From Spirosoma oryzicola (GTDB taxonomy: Bacteria; Bacteroidota; Bacteroidia; Cytophagales; Spirosomataceae), in NCBI RefSeq assembly GCF_021233055.1, contig NZ_CP089538.1, positions 1,593,501-1,657,500 of the forward strand: a DNA stretch of 64,000 nt. The letters are read 5' to 3'. The first letter of the stretch is position 1, and every line of letters begins with the position of its first letter. The notes beneath the pieces are model-generated. The model was not told where the DNA came from and searched no databases. It worked only from the letters and a program-made list of their open reading frames with translations. This document shows positions 15,229 through 23,490 of this stretch, in pieces. A program made the translations under genes and the position numbers.

Positions 15229-15891
15229 TTAGTAATATAGATTAGGGCGACATGCGATGGGTAACGATACACCTGCGTCCTTCATTGCTGCTTCTACCAA
15301 GCGATAAATTTGGTCATTCTGGCAAACTATTCCCTGTACTAAATTAAGAGAAAGTGACTGATAAACAAGGAATTCTGCTTGTTTTTTCTCCTTTTTGTCT
15401 GCCCCGTATTGTTGGCCCCAGTTATCACTACTTATTGTATCCCAATCAAGCTCTTCTAGCTTAGAATACTCATTGTAATGATTGGCGTAACTTAGTTTAG
15501 CGTGTCGATCAGTGAATACATAAGGGATATTTTCCTCCTGAATTACTTCAACATTACTGACTAAATAAACTAGTTCCTCTTGCGTTCCCTCGTAGTCTTC
15601 CACCTTGCCTTTATAGATCATAAACAGCATTGGGGAGCGGGTTGTAAAATAGAAGGGGATATAATCGTTTAAAACACCACCAGGCGCTGCTTTGACCGGC
15701 GTTATGCCTCGAGAGCTGATCAAACTCTGAAAACCGATATTTACAAAATCAGGATGCTTAACGTCACTATTTGCACAATGCAAACCATTCTTAAAGATGA
15801 ATGGTAAGTTTTTATAGTGAGTCAATCGGTAGATACGTGTTTTGGGAAGAGCATTCATCAGCTTTTCTACTATTAAAACCTGATTTGCCAT
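15229..15891 (-). CDS. darT: DarT toxin: DNA ADP-ribosyltransferase
   Basis: A 220-residue toxin that attaches ADP-ribose from NAD+ to DNA bases. Visible: the N-terminal YRLTHYKNLPFIFKNGL NAD-pocket motif, SSRGI (Arg61), the substrate loop GGVLNDYIPFYFTTRSPM, TDRHAKL, and the catalytic Glu163 in KKQAEFLVY. Length is normal for the family and nothing is missing. It is the first gene of the operon darT-darG. Upstream, 15900-15940 contains two ATGCAAA-type boxes (GTATGCAAATCCGTATGCAAAC) that could be an operator or promoter part. Confidence 0.95.
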   Translation of the reverse strand: MANQVLIVEKLMNALPKTRIYRLTHYKNLPFIFKNGLHCANSDVKHPDFVNIGFQSLISSRGITPVKAAPGGVLNDYIPFYFTTRSPMLFMIYKGKVEDYEGTQEELVYLVSNVEVIQEENIPYVFTDRHAKLSYANHYNEYSKLEELDWDTISSDNWGQQYGADKKEKKQAEFLVYQSLSLNLVQGIVCQNDQIYRLVEAAMKDAGVSLPIACRPNLYY

Positions 15892-15942
15892 ATGTGCATA
15901 CTGCCTATATAAACCTTTCAGTATGCAAATCCGTATGCAAAC

Positions 15943-15979
15943 AAAAAAGCCACTTACAGTTTTAAGGCTATAAGTGGCT
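15943..15979 (-). terminator. rho-independent terminator of tRNA-Asn
   Basis: On the minus strand: AGCCACTTA, loop, TAAGTGGCT (arms 15971-15979 and 15948-15956), then six T (15948-15943). It lies 11 nt after the tRNA 3' end and upstream of darT, separating the two. Confidence 0.85.
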
Positions 15980-15989
15980 GACTATCAGG

Positions 15990-16063
15990 CTCCCGAAGCT
16001 GGGCTCGAACCAGCGACCCTCTGATTAACAGTCAGATGCTCTAACCGACTGAGCTATTCGGGA
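15990..16063 (-). tRNA. tRNA-Asn (GTT)
   Basis: 74 nt. On the minus strand the acceptor TCCCGAA pairs with TTCGGGA. The anticodon stem-loop is TCTGA-CTGTTAA-TCAGA with anticodon GTT, and the T arm is GCTGG-TTCGAGC-CCAGC. CCA is not encoded. It marks the border between the accessory region on the left and conserved genes on the right, a typical island insertion point. I found no second copy of its 3' end near the integrase. Confidence 0.96.
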
Positions 16064-16072
16064 ATCGTGGTG

Positions 16073-16103
16073 CAAAAGTAGGCCGGAATCGGGCACCACG
16101 CAA
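16073..16103 (-). promoter_or_regulatory. Bacteroidota-type promoter of tRNA-Asn
   Basis: On the minus strand TTG at 16103-16101 and TACTTTTG at 16080-16073 are spaced 20 bp apart. This matches the known -33 TTG / -7 TAnnTTTG consensus of the Bacteroidota housekeeping sigma factor, with the tRNA beginning 9 nt later. Confidence 0.7.
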
Positions 16104-16198
16104 GTCTTTTCTTAAAAAAAGTGTTATTATTTTTCTTTAAAAAGCTCATTGATCGTGCAACTTGCTGACAACCAAAAGAGAAACTTTTGAAAAAATTT

Positions 16199-16528
16199 CT
16201 ATCTCGGAAGCGTTCCACCTTGGGTTGGACCTCCAAATGCGTCGGGGCGATGGCTGGGAACATTCTGGAGAATCAATTCCTTGATACGCCGGGCGTCGCT
16301 CTTCGTAAAATTCTTGATGATGATCTCGGGCCGGGCGCGTGGTAGGATGCGTACTGTCGAAAAGAACAGGCCATTGTCGATCTCAACGCCCGAAATGTCG
16401 GAGTAGAATACAAAGTTGTCGGTACCACCGATCAGCTTTCTGACACGGAATGTGACACCCTTATCGTTGAATTCAACTTCATCGCGGTTAATTGGGTCTT
16501 TGAAACTGCTGCTGTGAAACTTTTCCAT
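16199..16528 (-). CDS. PH-like domain protein
   Basis: A 109-residue protein. The pattern of seven strands and a final helix (GVTFRVRKLIGGTDNFVFYS, GVEIDNGLFFSTVRILPRA, TKSDARRIKELILQNV) fits a bacterial pleckstrin-homology-like domain. No membrane segment is seen. The C-terminal 16 residues are Gly/Pro-rich and disordered. It probably belongs to the uncharacterised small PH-domain proteins common in Bacteroidota. It is upstream of the tRNA and downstream of rsmG on the same strand. No function is assigned. Confidence 0.7.
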   Translation of the reverse strand: MEKFHSSSFKDPINRDEVEFNDKGVTFRVRKLIGGTDNFVFYSDISGVEIDNGLFFSTVRILPRARPEIIIKNFTKSDARRIKELILQNVPSHRPDAFGGPTQGGTLPR

Positions 16529-16593
16529 TTTTAGTGAGAGTCTGTGAGATTTGTTTGATACACGACGGTTAACAGCCGTATACTAATCCGTTG

Positions 16594-17223
16594 TCACTTT
16601 TTAGGTACGTAAATTACTTTCTTTGTTTCAAAAAAAGGCTCGACGAAATAGTCTGAAAGGTCATAAACCCGGTAACGGTCAGTTACTTCGGCTAGTTCTT
16701 CGGTCAGATCGCCACCTTTTAGATACAAAACTCCGTTGGGTCGGTCGTTGTTGCCAGCCTTGTGGATTTTATAGCGCACCCAGCCCAGGAACGGCTTCAG
16801 ACGTGTAACGGCCCGGCTAACCACAAAATCGTAAGTCGTATTCAACTGCTCCACACGCGCTTGCTCTGCTTTTATGTTTGTTAGTCCCAAAGCTCCGGAA
16901 ACTTCCTCGACAACTTTTATTTTCTTGCCGATGCTATCGACCAGATGAAAATCAGCCATCGGAAACAAAATGGCCAACGGGATACCCGGAAAACCTCCGC
17001 CCGTTCCAACGTCCAGAATTTCGGTGCCCGGCTTGAACTGCACAATCTTGGCAATACCCAGCGAATGGAGAATGTGTTTTTCGTAAAGCGAATCGATATC
17101 CTGCCGGGAAATGACATTAATTTTGGCGTTCCAGTCGCGATATAAGCCATCCAGAGCCGCAAACTGTTCTTTCTGCTGGGTGGTCAGGTTTGGAAAATAT
17201 TTTAATAAAAGGTCGATGTTCAT
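16594..17223 (-). CDS. rsmG: 16S rRNA (guanine-527-N7)-methyltransferase RsmG
   Basis: A 209-residue SAM-dependent methyltransferase that methylates G527 of 16S rRNA. Visible: YRDWNAKINVISRQDID, HILHSLGIAKI, the SAM-binding loop ILDVGTGGGFPGIPLAILFP, HLVDSIGKKIKVVEEV, and FVVSRAVTRL. Length and motifs are standard. It starts at ATG 17223. Confidence 0.96.
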   Translation of the reverse strand: MNIDLLLKYFPNLTTQQKEQFAALDGLYRDWNAKINVISRQDIDSLYEKHILHSLGIAKIVQFKPGTEILDVGTGGGFPGIPLAILFPMADFHLVDSIGKKIKVVEEVSGALGLTNIKAEQARVEQLNTTYDFVVSRAVTRLKPFLGWVRYKIHKAGNNDRPNGVLYLKGGDLTEELAEVTDRYRVYDLSDYFVEPFFETKKVIYVPKK

Positions 17224-17299
17224 GCTGTAAGTAGCTTAAGTGCGCGAAACCAGATCCAGCCTTCGTGAACGGGCTTTTACATCTGGTCGATGAGCTGTT

Positions 17300-18448
17300 C
17301 TATCGCCAGGTAATTCGTTTTTTACGCTGGCTGATTATCGTTTGTAAACCGGCGATGCCGTAATAAGTTGCCAGCAACAGATCCATAAAGGGCATAATGG
17401 ACCACGGTACGGTATGCGCTAGTCGGTAACTGATACGGCCAACAATTCCCCAAAAAGCGAGGATACGGAACGCAAACGTACCCGTAGCGATCAGCAAAAG
17501 TAGCCATTCGTCTGGTGTAAATGCGTAGTGGGCAATCTCATAGTATAAAATCACGGCACCCACGAATAGGCCAGTAAACCAAGTAAGGACATGAGAACCT
17601 GTAAGCAGGCCGAGCCGAAATTTATTGCCGAATGTGTAATAATTGCCGACGTTGAGATGACGGCGTTTCTGAAGCCGCCAATCCGCCCATGTTTCTTTGG
17701 GTTTCGACCACATAAACGTAGCTGGGTCTAAGCAAACGGCGGTGTTCTGACCGGTAGCAACTTCATTGACGAATAAGTCATCGTCGCCCCCCACCACGTT
17801 CATGTGCGAATAGAACCCCCGGTTGGCGAAGAACAACTGAGTGCGATAAGCCAGATTACGACCTACGCCCATGTAGGGTCGGCCAGCCATTGCCAACGAA
17901 AAATATTGTACGGCGGTAAAAAGCGTTTCGGAACGGATCAGCAGATTCAAAAAACCCGGTCGTTGTTCGTACGGAGAAAAGCCCAGGACAAGTTGTTTGT
18001 CAGCCGTTGCCAGCTGAGAAACCATCTGTGTTATCCAATCCGCTGAAGCAGGACGGCAATCGGCGTCGGTCAGCAAGACGGTCGGGTAGAGGGCTTTTTT
18101 GAGCGCGATGGTCAGGGCGTATTTCTTGGGCGTTACGTGTTCGTGCTCTTTGTCAATTCGGATAAACCGAATGTGGTTGCGTTCAGTGGCTATGTTTTCC
18201 AAAAAAGCGGTGGTGCCATCGGTCGAGCGATCATCCATAACCAGGATTTCAAACGTCGGGTAGTGTTGCGCATCCAGCAGGGGCAGCAACTCCGTCAGGT
18301 TGTCTAGTTCGTTACGGGCACAAATGACAACGGTAACACCTTGCTGTGCCGGATGCTTATTTTCAGATAAGCTAACGGGGGGCGGAAAAACGCTAAACGC
18401 GGTACGAGAGAAGATAAAGAGGACAAAAATAAGCTGAATACTGACCAT
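17300..18448 (-). CDS. membrane glycosyltransferase family 2
   Basis: A 382-residue protein if started at ATG 18448. It has an N-terminal transmembrane helix (IQLIFVLFIFSRTAFSV). The GT-A domain has VTVVICARNELDNLTELL, EILVMDDRSTDGT, TDADCRPA (DxD-like), and a later GGDDDLF with KRRHLNVGNYY, the (Q/R)xxRW-like site. Three to four C-terminal membrane helices follow (SHVLTWFTGLFVGAVILYYE, then LLLLIATGTFAFRILAF). The frame runs open to 18760 but that part overlaps tgt, so the internal start is preferred; the first hydrophobic helix may extend a little further upstream. The sugar transferred is unknown. Confidence 0.82.
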   Translation of the reverse strand: MVSIQLIFVLFIFSRTAFSVFPPPVSLSENKHPAQQGVTVVICARNELDNLTELLPLLDAQHYPTFEILVMDDRSTDGTTAFLENIATERNHIRFIRIDKEHEHVTPKKYALTIALKKALYPTVLLTDADCRPASADWITQMVSQLATADKQLVLGFSPYEQRPGFLNLLIRSETLFTAVQYFSLAMAGRPYMGVGRNLAYRTQLFFANRGFYSHMNVVGGDDDLFVNEVATGQNTAVCLDPATFMWSKPKETWADWRLQKRRHLNVGNYYTFGNKFRLGLLTGSHVLTWFTGLFVGAVILYYEIAHYAFTPDEWLLLLIATGTFAFRILAFWGIVGRISYRLAHTVPWSIMPFMDLLLATYYGIAGLQTIISQRKKRITWR

Positions 18449-18672
18449 AACTAGCCAGAATATCAGCAGCGAAGTAATCACAAAGAACGGAAAGGTTTGA
18501 TCGTTAAGCGAATGGTTTTCTGAACAAACGGCAAAGATACGTGAGTGGGGTGCAGGGAGCAAGGAATGACGCAAAGAGTCCGGGACAGGGATTTCGCAGA
18601 AAGGATAAATGAGAGCCGTCAATAGAATACGCATCGTGCTCCAGACTACGCTTCTTGCTTTATACCCGCACC

Positions 18673-18703
18673 TTGCACCCCGCTCTGTTCCCTTGTATCT
18701 TTG
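18673..18703 (+). promoter_or_regulatory. promoter of tgt, implying a leaderless mRNA
   Basis: TTG at 18673-18675 and TATCTTTG at 18696-18703 match the Bacteroidota -33/-7 pattern with 20-bp spacing. The tgt ATG begins 5 nt after the -7 element, so the expected transcription start is at or next to the start codon. Confidence 0.55.
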
Positions 18704-18707
18704 TTGT

Positions 18708-19838
18708 ATGACTTTTTCAATTACTGACCATGACCCACAGTCGAAGGCCCGAATGGGCACGTTGACAACCGATCATGGACCTATTCAGACACCAATTTTT
18801 ATGCCTGTCGGGACAGCTGGGACGGTGAAAGCGGTTCACCAGCGCGAACTCGAAACAGATATCAACGCCGACATTATTCTCGGAAATACGTACCATCTTT
18901 ATTTGAGACCCGGTCTTGAGGTGTTGCGTCAGGCGGGGGGATTGCATGCGTTTAACGGCTGGCGTCGGCCTATTCTGACCGATTCGGGTGGTTATCAGGT
19001 ATATTCTTTGTCGAACACGCGAAAAATCAAAGAAGAGGGTGTAACCTTCAAATCCCATATCGACGGCTCCAGCCACCGATTTACGCCCGAAGGGGTGATG
19101 GATATTCAGCGGACGATTGGCGCTGACATTATCATGGCGTTTGACGAGTGTACGCCCTATCCCTGCGAATATGGCTACGCCCGGCAGTCGATGGAAATGA
19201 CCCACCGCTGGCTTGACCGTTGCATCGACCGCTTTGACACGACCGAAGGCCATTACGGCTACCGGCAAACGTTGTTCCCGATTGTCCAAGGTAGCACCTA
19301 TCCTGATCTGAGACGCCAGTCGGCGGAAGTGATTGCCTCGAAAGAACGGGAAGGAAACGCTATTGGCGGACTGGCGGTAGGCGAACCCGCTGAAGAAATG
19401 TATTCGATGATCGAACTGGTCAACGGTATTTTGCCCGCCGATAAACCTCGCTACCTAATGGGCGTTGGAACACCTGCGAATATCCTGGAAGCGATTGCAT
19501 TAGGGGTTGACATGTTCGACTGCGTTATGCCAACCCGTAATGCCCGACATGGTATTTTGTTCACGACGGAAGGTATTATCAACATCAAAAACGAAAAATG
19601 GAGCCGTGATTACAGCCCGATCGATCCCGGTCTAGGTGGCTATGCCAGCACGTTCTACTCCAAAGCGTACGTCCGCCATCTGTTTAAAGCGGAAGAGCTG
19701 TTGAGCGGGCAGATCGCCAGTGTGCACAACCTGACGTTTTATCTCTGGCTGGTTCGGCAAGCTCGGACGCACATTGCTGCCGGTGACTTTGTATCCTGGA
19801 AAAATAGCGTGATTCCTCAATTAATGCAGCGGCTGTAA
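18708..19838 (+). CDS. tgt: queuine/preQ1 tRNA-guanine transglycosylase
   Basis: A 376-residue enzyme that exchanges guanine-34 for a queuosine precursor in tRNAs with GUN anticodons. Visible: PIFMPVGTAGTVKAV, ILTDSGGYQVYSL (active-site Asp), AFDECTPYP, GGLAVGEPAEEMY, and DMFDCVMPTRNARHG (nucleophile Asp). The usual C-x-C-x2-C zinc site before the AYLRHL helix is absent: the region reads DPGLGGYASTFYSKAYVRHL, while the last zinc ligand His is kept in SVHNLTFY. The change may be lineage-specific. Start ATG 18708 follows a promoter element by 5 nt; an in-frame upstream ATG (18609) lies before the promoter. Confidence 0.95.
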   Translation: MTFSITDHDPQSKARMGTLTTDHGPIQTPIFMPVGTAGTVKAVHQRELETDINADIILGNTYHLYLRPGLEVLRQAGGLHAFNGWRRPILTDSGGYQVYSLSNTRKIKEEGVTFKSHIDGSSHRFTPEGVMDIQRTIGADIIMAFDECTPYPCEYGYARQSMEMTHRWLDRCIDRFDTTEGHYGYRQTLFPIVQGSTYPDLRRQSAEVIASKEREGNAIGGLAVGEPAEEMYSMIELVNGILPADKPRYLMGVGTPANILEAIALGVDMFDCVMPTRNARHGILFTTEGIINIKNEKWSRDYSPIDPGLGGYASTFYSKAYVRHLFKAEELLSGQIASVHNLTFYLWLVRQARTHIAAGDFVSWKNSVIPQLMQRL

Positions 19839-19870
19839 CCGTACAGTCGTGGCTAGCGTCGTGACGATTT

Positions 19871-19915
19871 AAAACCCTCCGCAACGTTGACTCTGCGGAG
19901 GGTTTTAAATTTTTT
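19871..19915 (+). terminator. rho-independent terminator of tgt
   Basis: Perfect 13-bp stem (19871-19883 with 19894-19906; AAAACCCTCCGCA) with a 10-nt loop and a T run at 19910-19915. The A run on the left may let it act on both strands. Confidence 0.9.
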
Positions 19916-19984
19916 GTTCGTTTGTCGATAGAATGGCACATAATGTGTACAAATGTGGAAGGTATCTATCCGTAATCTGAACCG

Positions 19985-22327
19985 TTGATTTTGTCCGTTG
20001 TTTTGCGCTTTATTGGCGCATTGGCTCTATTTCTGATTTGCCTTGTCACGTCGCTTTGTGTGTGTGCTCAGCAGCTACAAAGCCTGAGCGACGAACAGGT
20101 ACAGCGTTTGGTGCAGCAAGCTCAAGCTACCGGTATGTCCGTTGAGCAAGTAGAACAAACGGCACTTAGCCGTGGCTTCTCATCGGCTGATTTTGACAAA
20201 ATACGTCAGCGGGTCAATCAGCTGAAAAGCACTGCGCCACCGTCACTATCGCCGATGACGGGTAAAAACTCCCTTGAAACTAATGTCGTGCGTGAAGCTC
20301 CGGCTATTCCAGTCTTGCCGGAACCGGTTTCTACTCAATCGACCGTTTTTGGCGCTTCTCTATTCACCAATACAAATCTCACGTTTGAGCCGAATTTGCG
20401 TATCCCAACGCCCCGCAATTACCAGCTAGGCCCCGAAGACGAGTTAATCATCGATGTGTACGGCAACGCTCAGCAAACCTACCATCCTAAAGTAAGCCCC
20501 GAAGGAAGCATTCGGATTGAAAATCTTGGTCCCATCTACGTCAACGGTTTGACCATTGAGCAGGCCGAACAACGGATTGTCAATCGCCTTCGAACGCTGT
20601 ACCAGGATCTCAACTCGGCGGGGAGCGGTATCAGGGCGCAGGTTACGCTTGGCAGCATTCGAAGCATTCGGGTAACACTGATGGGGCAGGTCGTTCGGCC
20701 CGGTACGTACACGCTTTCGTCGCTGGCGTCGGTTTTCAATGCGTTATACGCAGCGGGCGGCCCTTCGCCCGAGCGGGGTACGTTTCGGGCGATTAAGGTG
20801 TACCGAGGAAACCGGCTCATCCGAACGCTCGACGCGTATGATTTTTTGCTTCGTGCCGATCAGAAAGACAATGTTCGCCTGGCTGACCAGGATATTATTT
20901 TCGTTGATCACTACACCACGCGCGTCGAACTGACAGGCGAGGTAAAACAACCCGGCACGTACGAAGTCAAACCGGACGAAACACTTCAGCAGGTGTTGAC
21001 CTTTGCCGGAGGGTTTACGGACCGGGCGTATACGGCGACCATCAATCTCCGTCGAAACACGACAACGGAACAACAACTCGTCACGGTTTCGGGAAACGAA
21101 ATTACCAGTTTTCTGCCCAAGCCGGGCGACCGCTACACCGTTGGCACTATTCTGGATCGGGTTGATAACAAAGTGACCATCGCGGGAGCGGTATTTCGTC
21201 CGGGAGAGTTCTCTCTGGAAAGGAATACCAGCCTGAAGCAGCTTATCAAGAGTGCCGAGGGGCTGCGCGAAGATGCATTTCTAAATCAGGCGACTATCCG
21301 GCGACTGCGGCCTAATCTGGAACCAGAACTTCGTTCGGTAGACATCGGTAAACTCATGCGGGGAGAAATTCCCGACATCCCGCTACAACGCGACGACAGG
21401 GTGCAGATCCGGGCGGTGAGCGAGCTTCAGCGGGAGCGAACGGTGTCAATTCAGGGGGCTGTCAACAAAGCGGGCTCGTTTCCGTTTGCCGATAGCATGA
21501 CGGTCGCCAACCTGATCGTGCTGGCGGGCGGCTTTTCCGAAGGGGCTATTGCTTCGCGGATAGAAATCGCCCGGCGCATCACCACCGATACCGTAGGGCT
21601 ACCCGAAGGACAGACGACGAGCATCCTGACGTTTGCCATCGACCATAATTTACGACTCAACCCAGCCGACGCTCGCTTCACGTTATTGCCTTTCGATCAG
21701 GTGTTTGTGCGGATGTCGCCCCGCTACGAGACTCAGAAAAGCGCTACGATAGTGGGTGAGGTACATTTTCCCGGTGTGTACGCCATTCGCACATCGGCAG
21801 ATCGCATTACGGACTTGCTCGTTCGAGCCGGGATGGCGAAGCCTGACGCGTATTTGCCTGCTGCTCGAATTGTACGTAAGGGTGAGAATCTATCCGTCGA
21901 TCTGCGTAAAATCCTGGTGAACCCTGCTGATCTGGGTAACCTTCTGGTGGAGGACGGTGATTCGATTGTGATTCCGCGCCGGGCCGAACTGGTACGAATT
22001 CGTGGTGAGGTGCTGAACCCCGCGATTGTTGAGTACGATCCGGCTAAATCATTTCGAGATTACATCGCCGAAGCTGGCAATTTTACGGGGAAAGCGTTTC
22101 GTCGAAAAAGCTACATAGTGGCGGCCAACGGCAAAATCAGACCGACCAAGTCAGTGCTGGGTATTCACCGGTTTCCGAAGCCGGAGCGTGGGATGGAGAT
22201 TGTCGTTCCCGCCGTGCCGCCGAAGGAACAAAGCAAAACCTCGTCTGCCGAACGGGCCGCGTTGCTGGGGGTCATTGCTTCGTCGGTGGCTGTGGTATTA
22301 ACCGCTTTACGCATCTTTGCAAACTGA
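19985..22327 (+). CDS. polysaccharide export protein with SLBB repeats (Wza-like)
   Basis: A 780-residue outer-membrane export channel component. The signal sequence is FIGALALFLICLVTSLCVCA. A helical segment (about 25-80) precedes the Poly_export domain (YQLGPEDELIIDVYGNAQQ, about 145-240). Several SLBB beta-grasp repeats follow (VRPGTYTLSSLASVFNALYA, VKQPGTYEVKPDETLQQVL, VFRPGEFSLERNTSLKQLI, VNKAGSFPFADSMTVANLI, VHFPGVYAIRTSADRITDL), then a C-terminal membrane helix (LLGVIASSVAVVLTALRIF). It starts with TTG 19985, because the signal peptide needs it and no ATG fits. It begins the capsule/exopolysaccharide operon; wzz follows 3 nt after its stop. Confidence 0.9.
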   Translation: MILSVVLRFIGALALFLICLVTSLCVCAQQLQSLSDEQVQRLVQQAQATGMSVEQVEQTALSRGFSSADFDKIRQRVNQLKSTAPPSLSPMTGKNSLETNVVREAPAIPVLPEPVSTQSTVFGASLFTNTNLTFEPNLRIPTPRNYQLGPEDELIIDVYGNAQQTYHPKVSPEGSIRIENLGPIYVNGLTIEQAEQRIVNRLRTLYQDLNSAGSGIRAQVTLGSIRSIRVTLMGQVVRPGTYTLSSLASVFNALYAAGGPSPERGTFRAIKVYRGNRLIRTLDAYDFLLRADQKDNVRLADQDIIFVDHYTTRVELTGEVKQPGTYEVKPDETLQQVLTFAGGFTDRAYTATINLRRNTTTEQQLVTVSGNEITSFLPKPGDRYTVGTILDRVDNKVTIAGAVFRPGEFSLERNTSLKQLIKSAEGLREDAFLNQATIRRLRPNLEPELRSVDIGKLMRGEIPDIPLQRDDRVQIRAVSELQRERTVSIQGAVNKAGSFPFADSMTVANLIVLAGGFSEGAIASRIEIARRITTDTVGLPEGQTTSILTFAIDHNLRLNPADARFTLLPFDQVFVRMSPRYETQKSATIVGEVHFPGVYAIRTSADRITDLLVRAGMAKPDAYLPAARIVRKGENLSVDLRKILVNPADLGNLLVEDGDSIVIPRRAELVRIRGEVLNPAIVEYDPAKSFRDYIAEAGNFTGKAFRRKSYIVAANGKIRPTKSVLGIHRFPKPERGMEIVVPAVPPKEQSKTSSAERAALLGVIASSVAVVLTALRIFAN

Positions 22328-22330
22328 TTG

Positions 22331-23425
22331 ATGCCAGACAGACTAGTAACAGAACCTGCCCAGAAAGAACAGGTACGACCTGATGACTGTATCAATCTGT
22401 CGTTTAGCGGCTTGGTACGCCTTGCCTGGCAGGGACGGTTGCGGTTAGCGGGTATTACGGCTTTGTGTGCGCTAGTGGGTGTTGGGGTAGCGTTGTTGAC
22501 CCCCGCCGAGTTTGTCTCCAACGCCCGGATTATGCCGGAGATGAACAGTGCGACCGGCGGTATGTTTAAACAACTCGCGTCCGTTGCGCGCATTTCGGGG
22601 CTCGATTTGTCGGATGCCGAAGGTGTCGATGCGGTGCGCCCGGATCTGTACCCGAATGTACTCCAAAGTACGCCGTTCGTGCTATTTCTGCTCGATCAGG
22701 TTGTCGCGCAGACGGGTGGAAAACAAACTACCGTGGCAGAGGTGCTGACGGAAAATAATGGTTTGCTGGTACGATGGTTCGCAAGCGATAGGGAAGAGGT
22801 TCTCAAGCGGATTCGAACGCAGGCCGGTAAGCCAGTTGAACTGACGCAACAGCAGGAAGAGTTAGTGGCTGAAATCGGCAAACGGGTCGATGCCCGGCTG
22901 GATACGCGGTCGGGCGTGATTACCATCACCGCCAAAATGCCCGATGCACACGTAGCCGCGGCTGTCGCGCAACGGGCCATGGATTATCTGACGCAATACG
23001 TGACCAGCTATCGAACCGAGAAGGCCCGGCAGGATTTACGGTTCTACGCGCAACGGCTAAGCGAAGCGCAAAAACGGTACCAAACGGCACAGTATCAGGT
23101 GTTTCATTACAACGATGCGCACAAAAATTTTGTGGTTCTGGCGGCTACGATGGAAAAGCAGCGAAGGGAAGCGGAGTTGACGATTGCGCAAACGGTTTAC
23201 ACGGAATTGTCGCGTCAGTTTGAGCAGGCCAAGTTAAAAGTGCAGGAACGAACCCCGGTGTTTAAGGTGCTCGAACCGGCTACTGTTCCGACGCTTCGTG
23301 TATCGCCAAAGCGAACCCTGATGGTGCTGGCGTATGCCGTTGCGGGCTTTTTTCTTGGTATGGCCTACCTGCTGGCCCAGCGGGCTAATTGGGCGGGACG
23401 ACTGCAAGCCATCATCCAGACTTGA
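22331..23425 (+). CDS. Wzz/chain-length determinant family protein
   Basis: A 364-residue inner-membrane co-polymerase. Two transmembrane helices bracket a periplasmic coiled domain: AGITALCALVGVGVALLTP near residues 40-58 and RTLMVLAYAVAGFFLGMAY near 335-353, the latter preceded by the Pro-rich motif VLEPATVPTLRVSP. The central part is helical with a long coiled coil (RFYAQRLSEAQKRYQTAQYQ). No cytoplasmic tyrosine-kinase domain is attached. It should control polymer chain length together with the Wzy-like protein. ATG 22331 is chosen over a TTG one codon upstream; the stop of the exporter gene is 3 nt away. Confidence 0.88.
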   Translation: MPDRLVTEPAQKEQVRPDDCINLSFSGLVRLAWQGRLRLAGITALCALVGVGVALLTPAEFVSNARIMPEMNSATGGMFKQLASVARISGLDLSDAEGVDAVRPDLYPNVLQSTPFVLFLLDQVVAQTGGKQTTVAEVLTENNGLLVRWFASDREEVLKRIRTQAGKPVELTQQQEELVAEIGKRVDARLDTRSGVITITAKMPDAHVAAAVAQRAMDYLTQYVTSYRTEKARQDLRFYAQRLSEAQKRYQTAQYQVFHYNDAHKNFVVLAATMEKQRREAELTIAQTVYTELSRQFEQAKLKVQERTPVFKVLEPATVPTLRVSPKRTLMVLAYAVAGFFLGMAYLLAQRANWAGRLQAIIQT

Positions 23426-23490
23426 TTAACAGAGAGTCGGTTCGACGCCAACGAACCGATTGTAGGAACGATATAAATAGCCATTTTCAA

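Noticed and set aside
18449..18760. N-terminal extension of the membrane GT2
   Set aside because: It would overlap the tgt promoter and start, and adds no family-like sequence; the internal ATG at 18448 is preferred.
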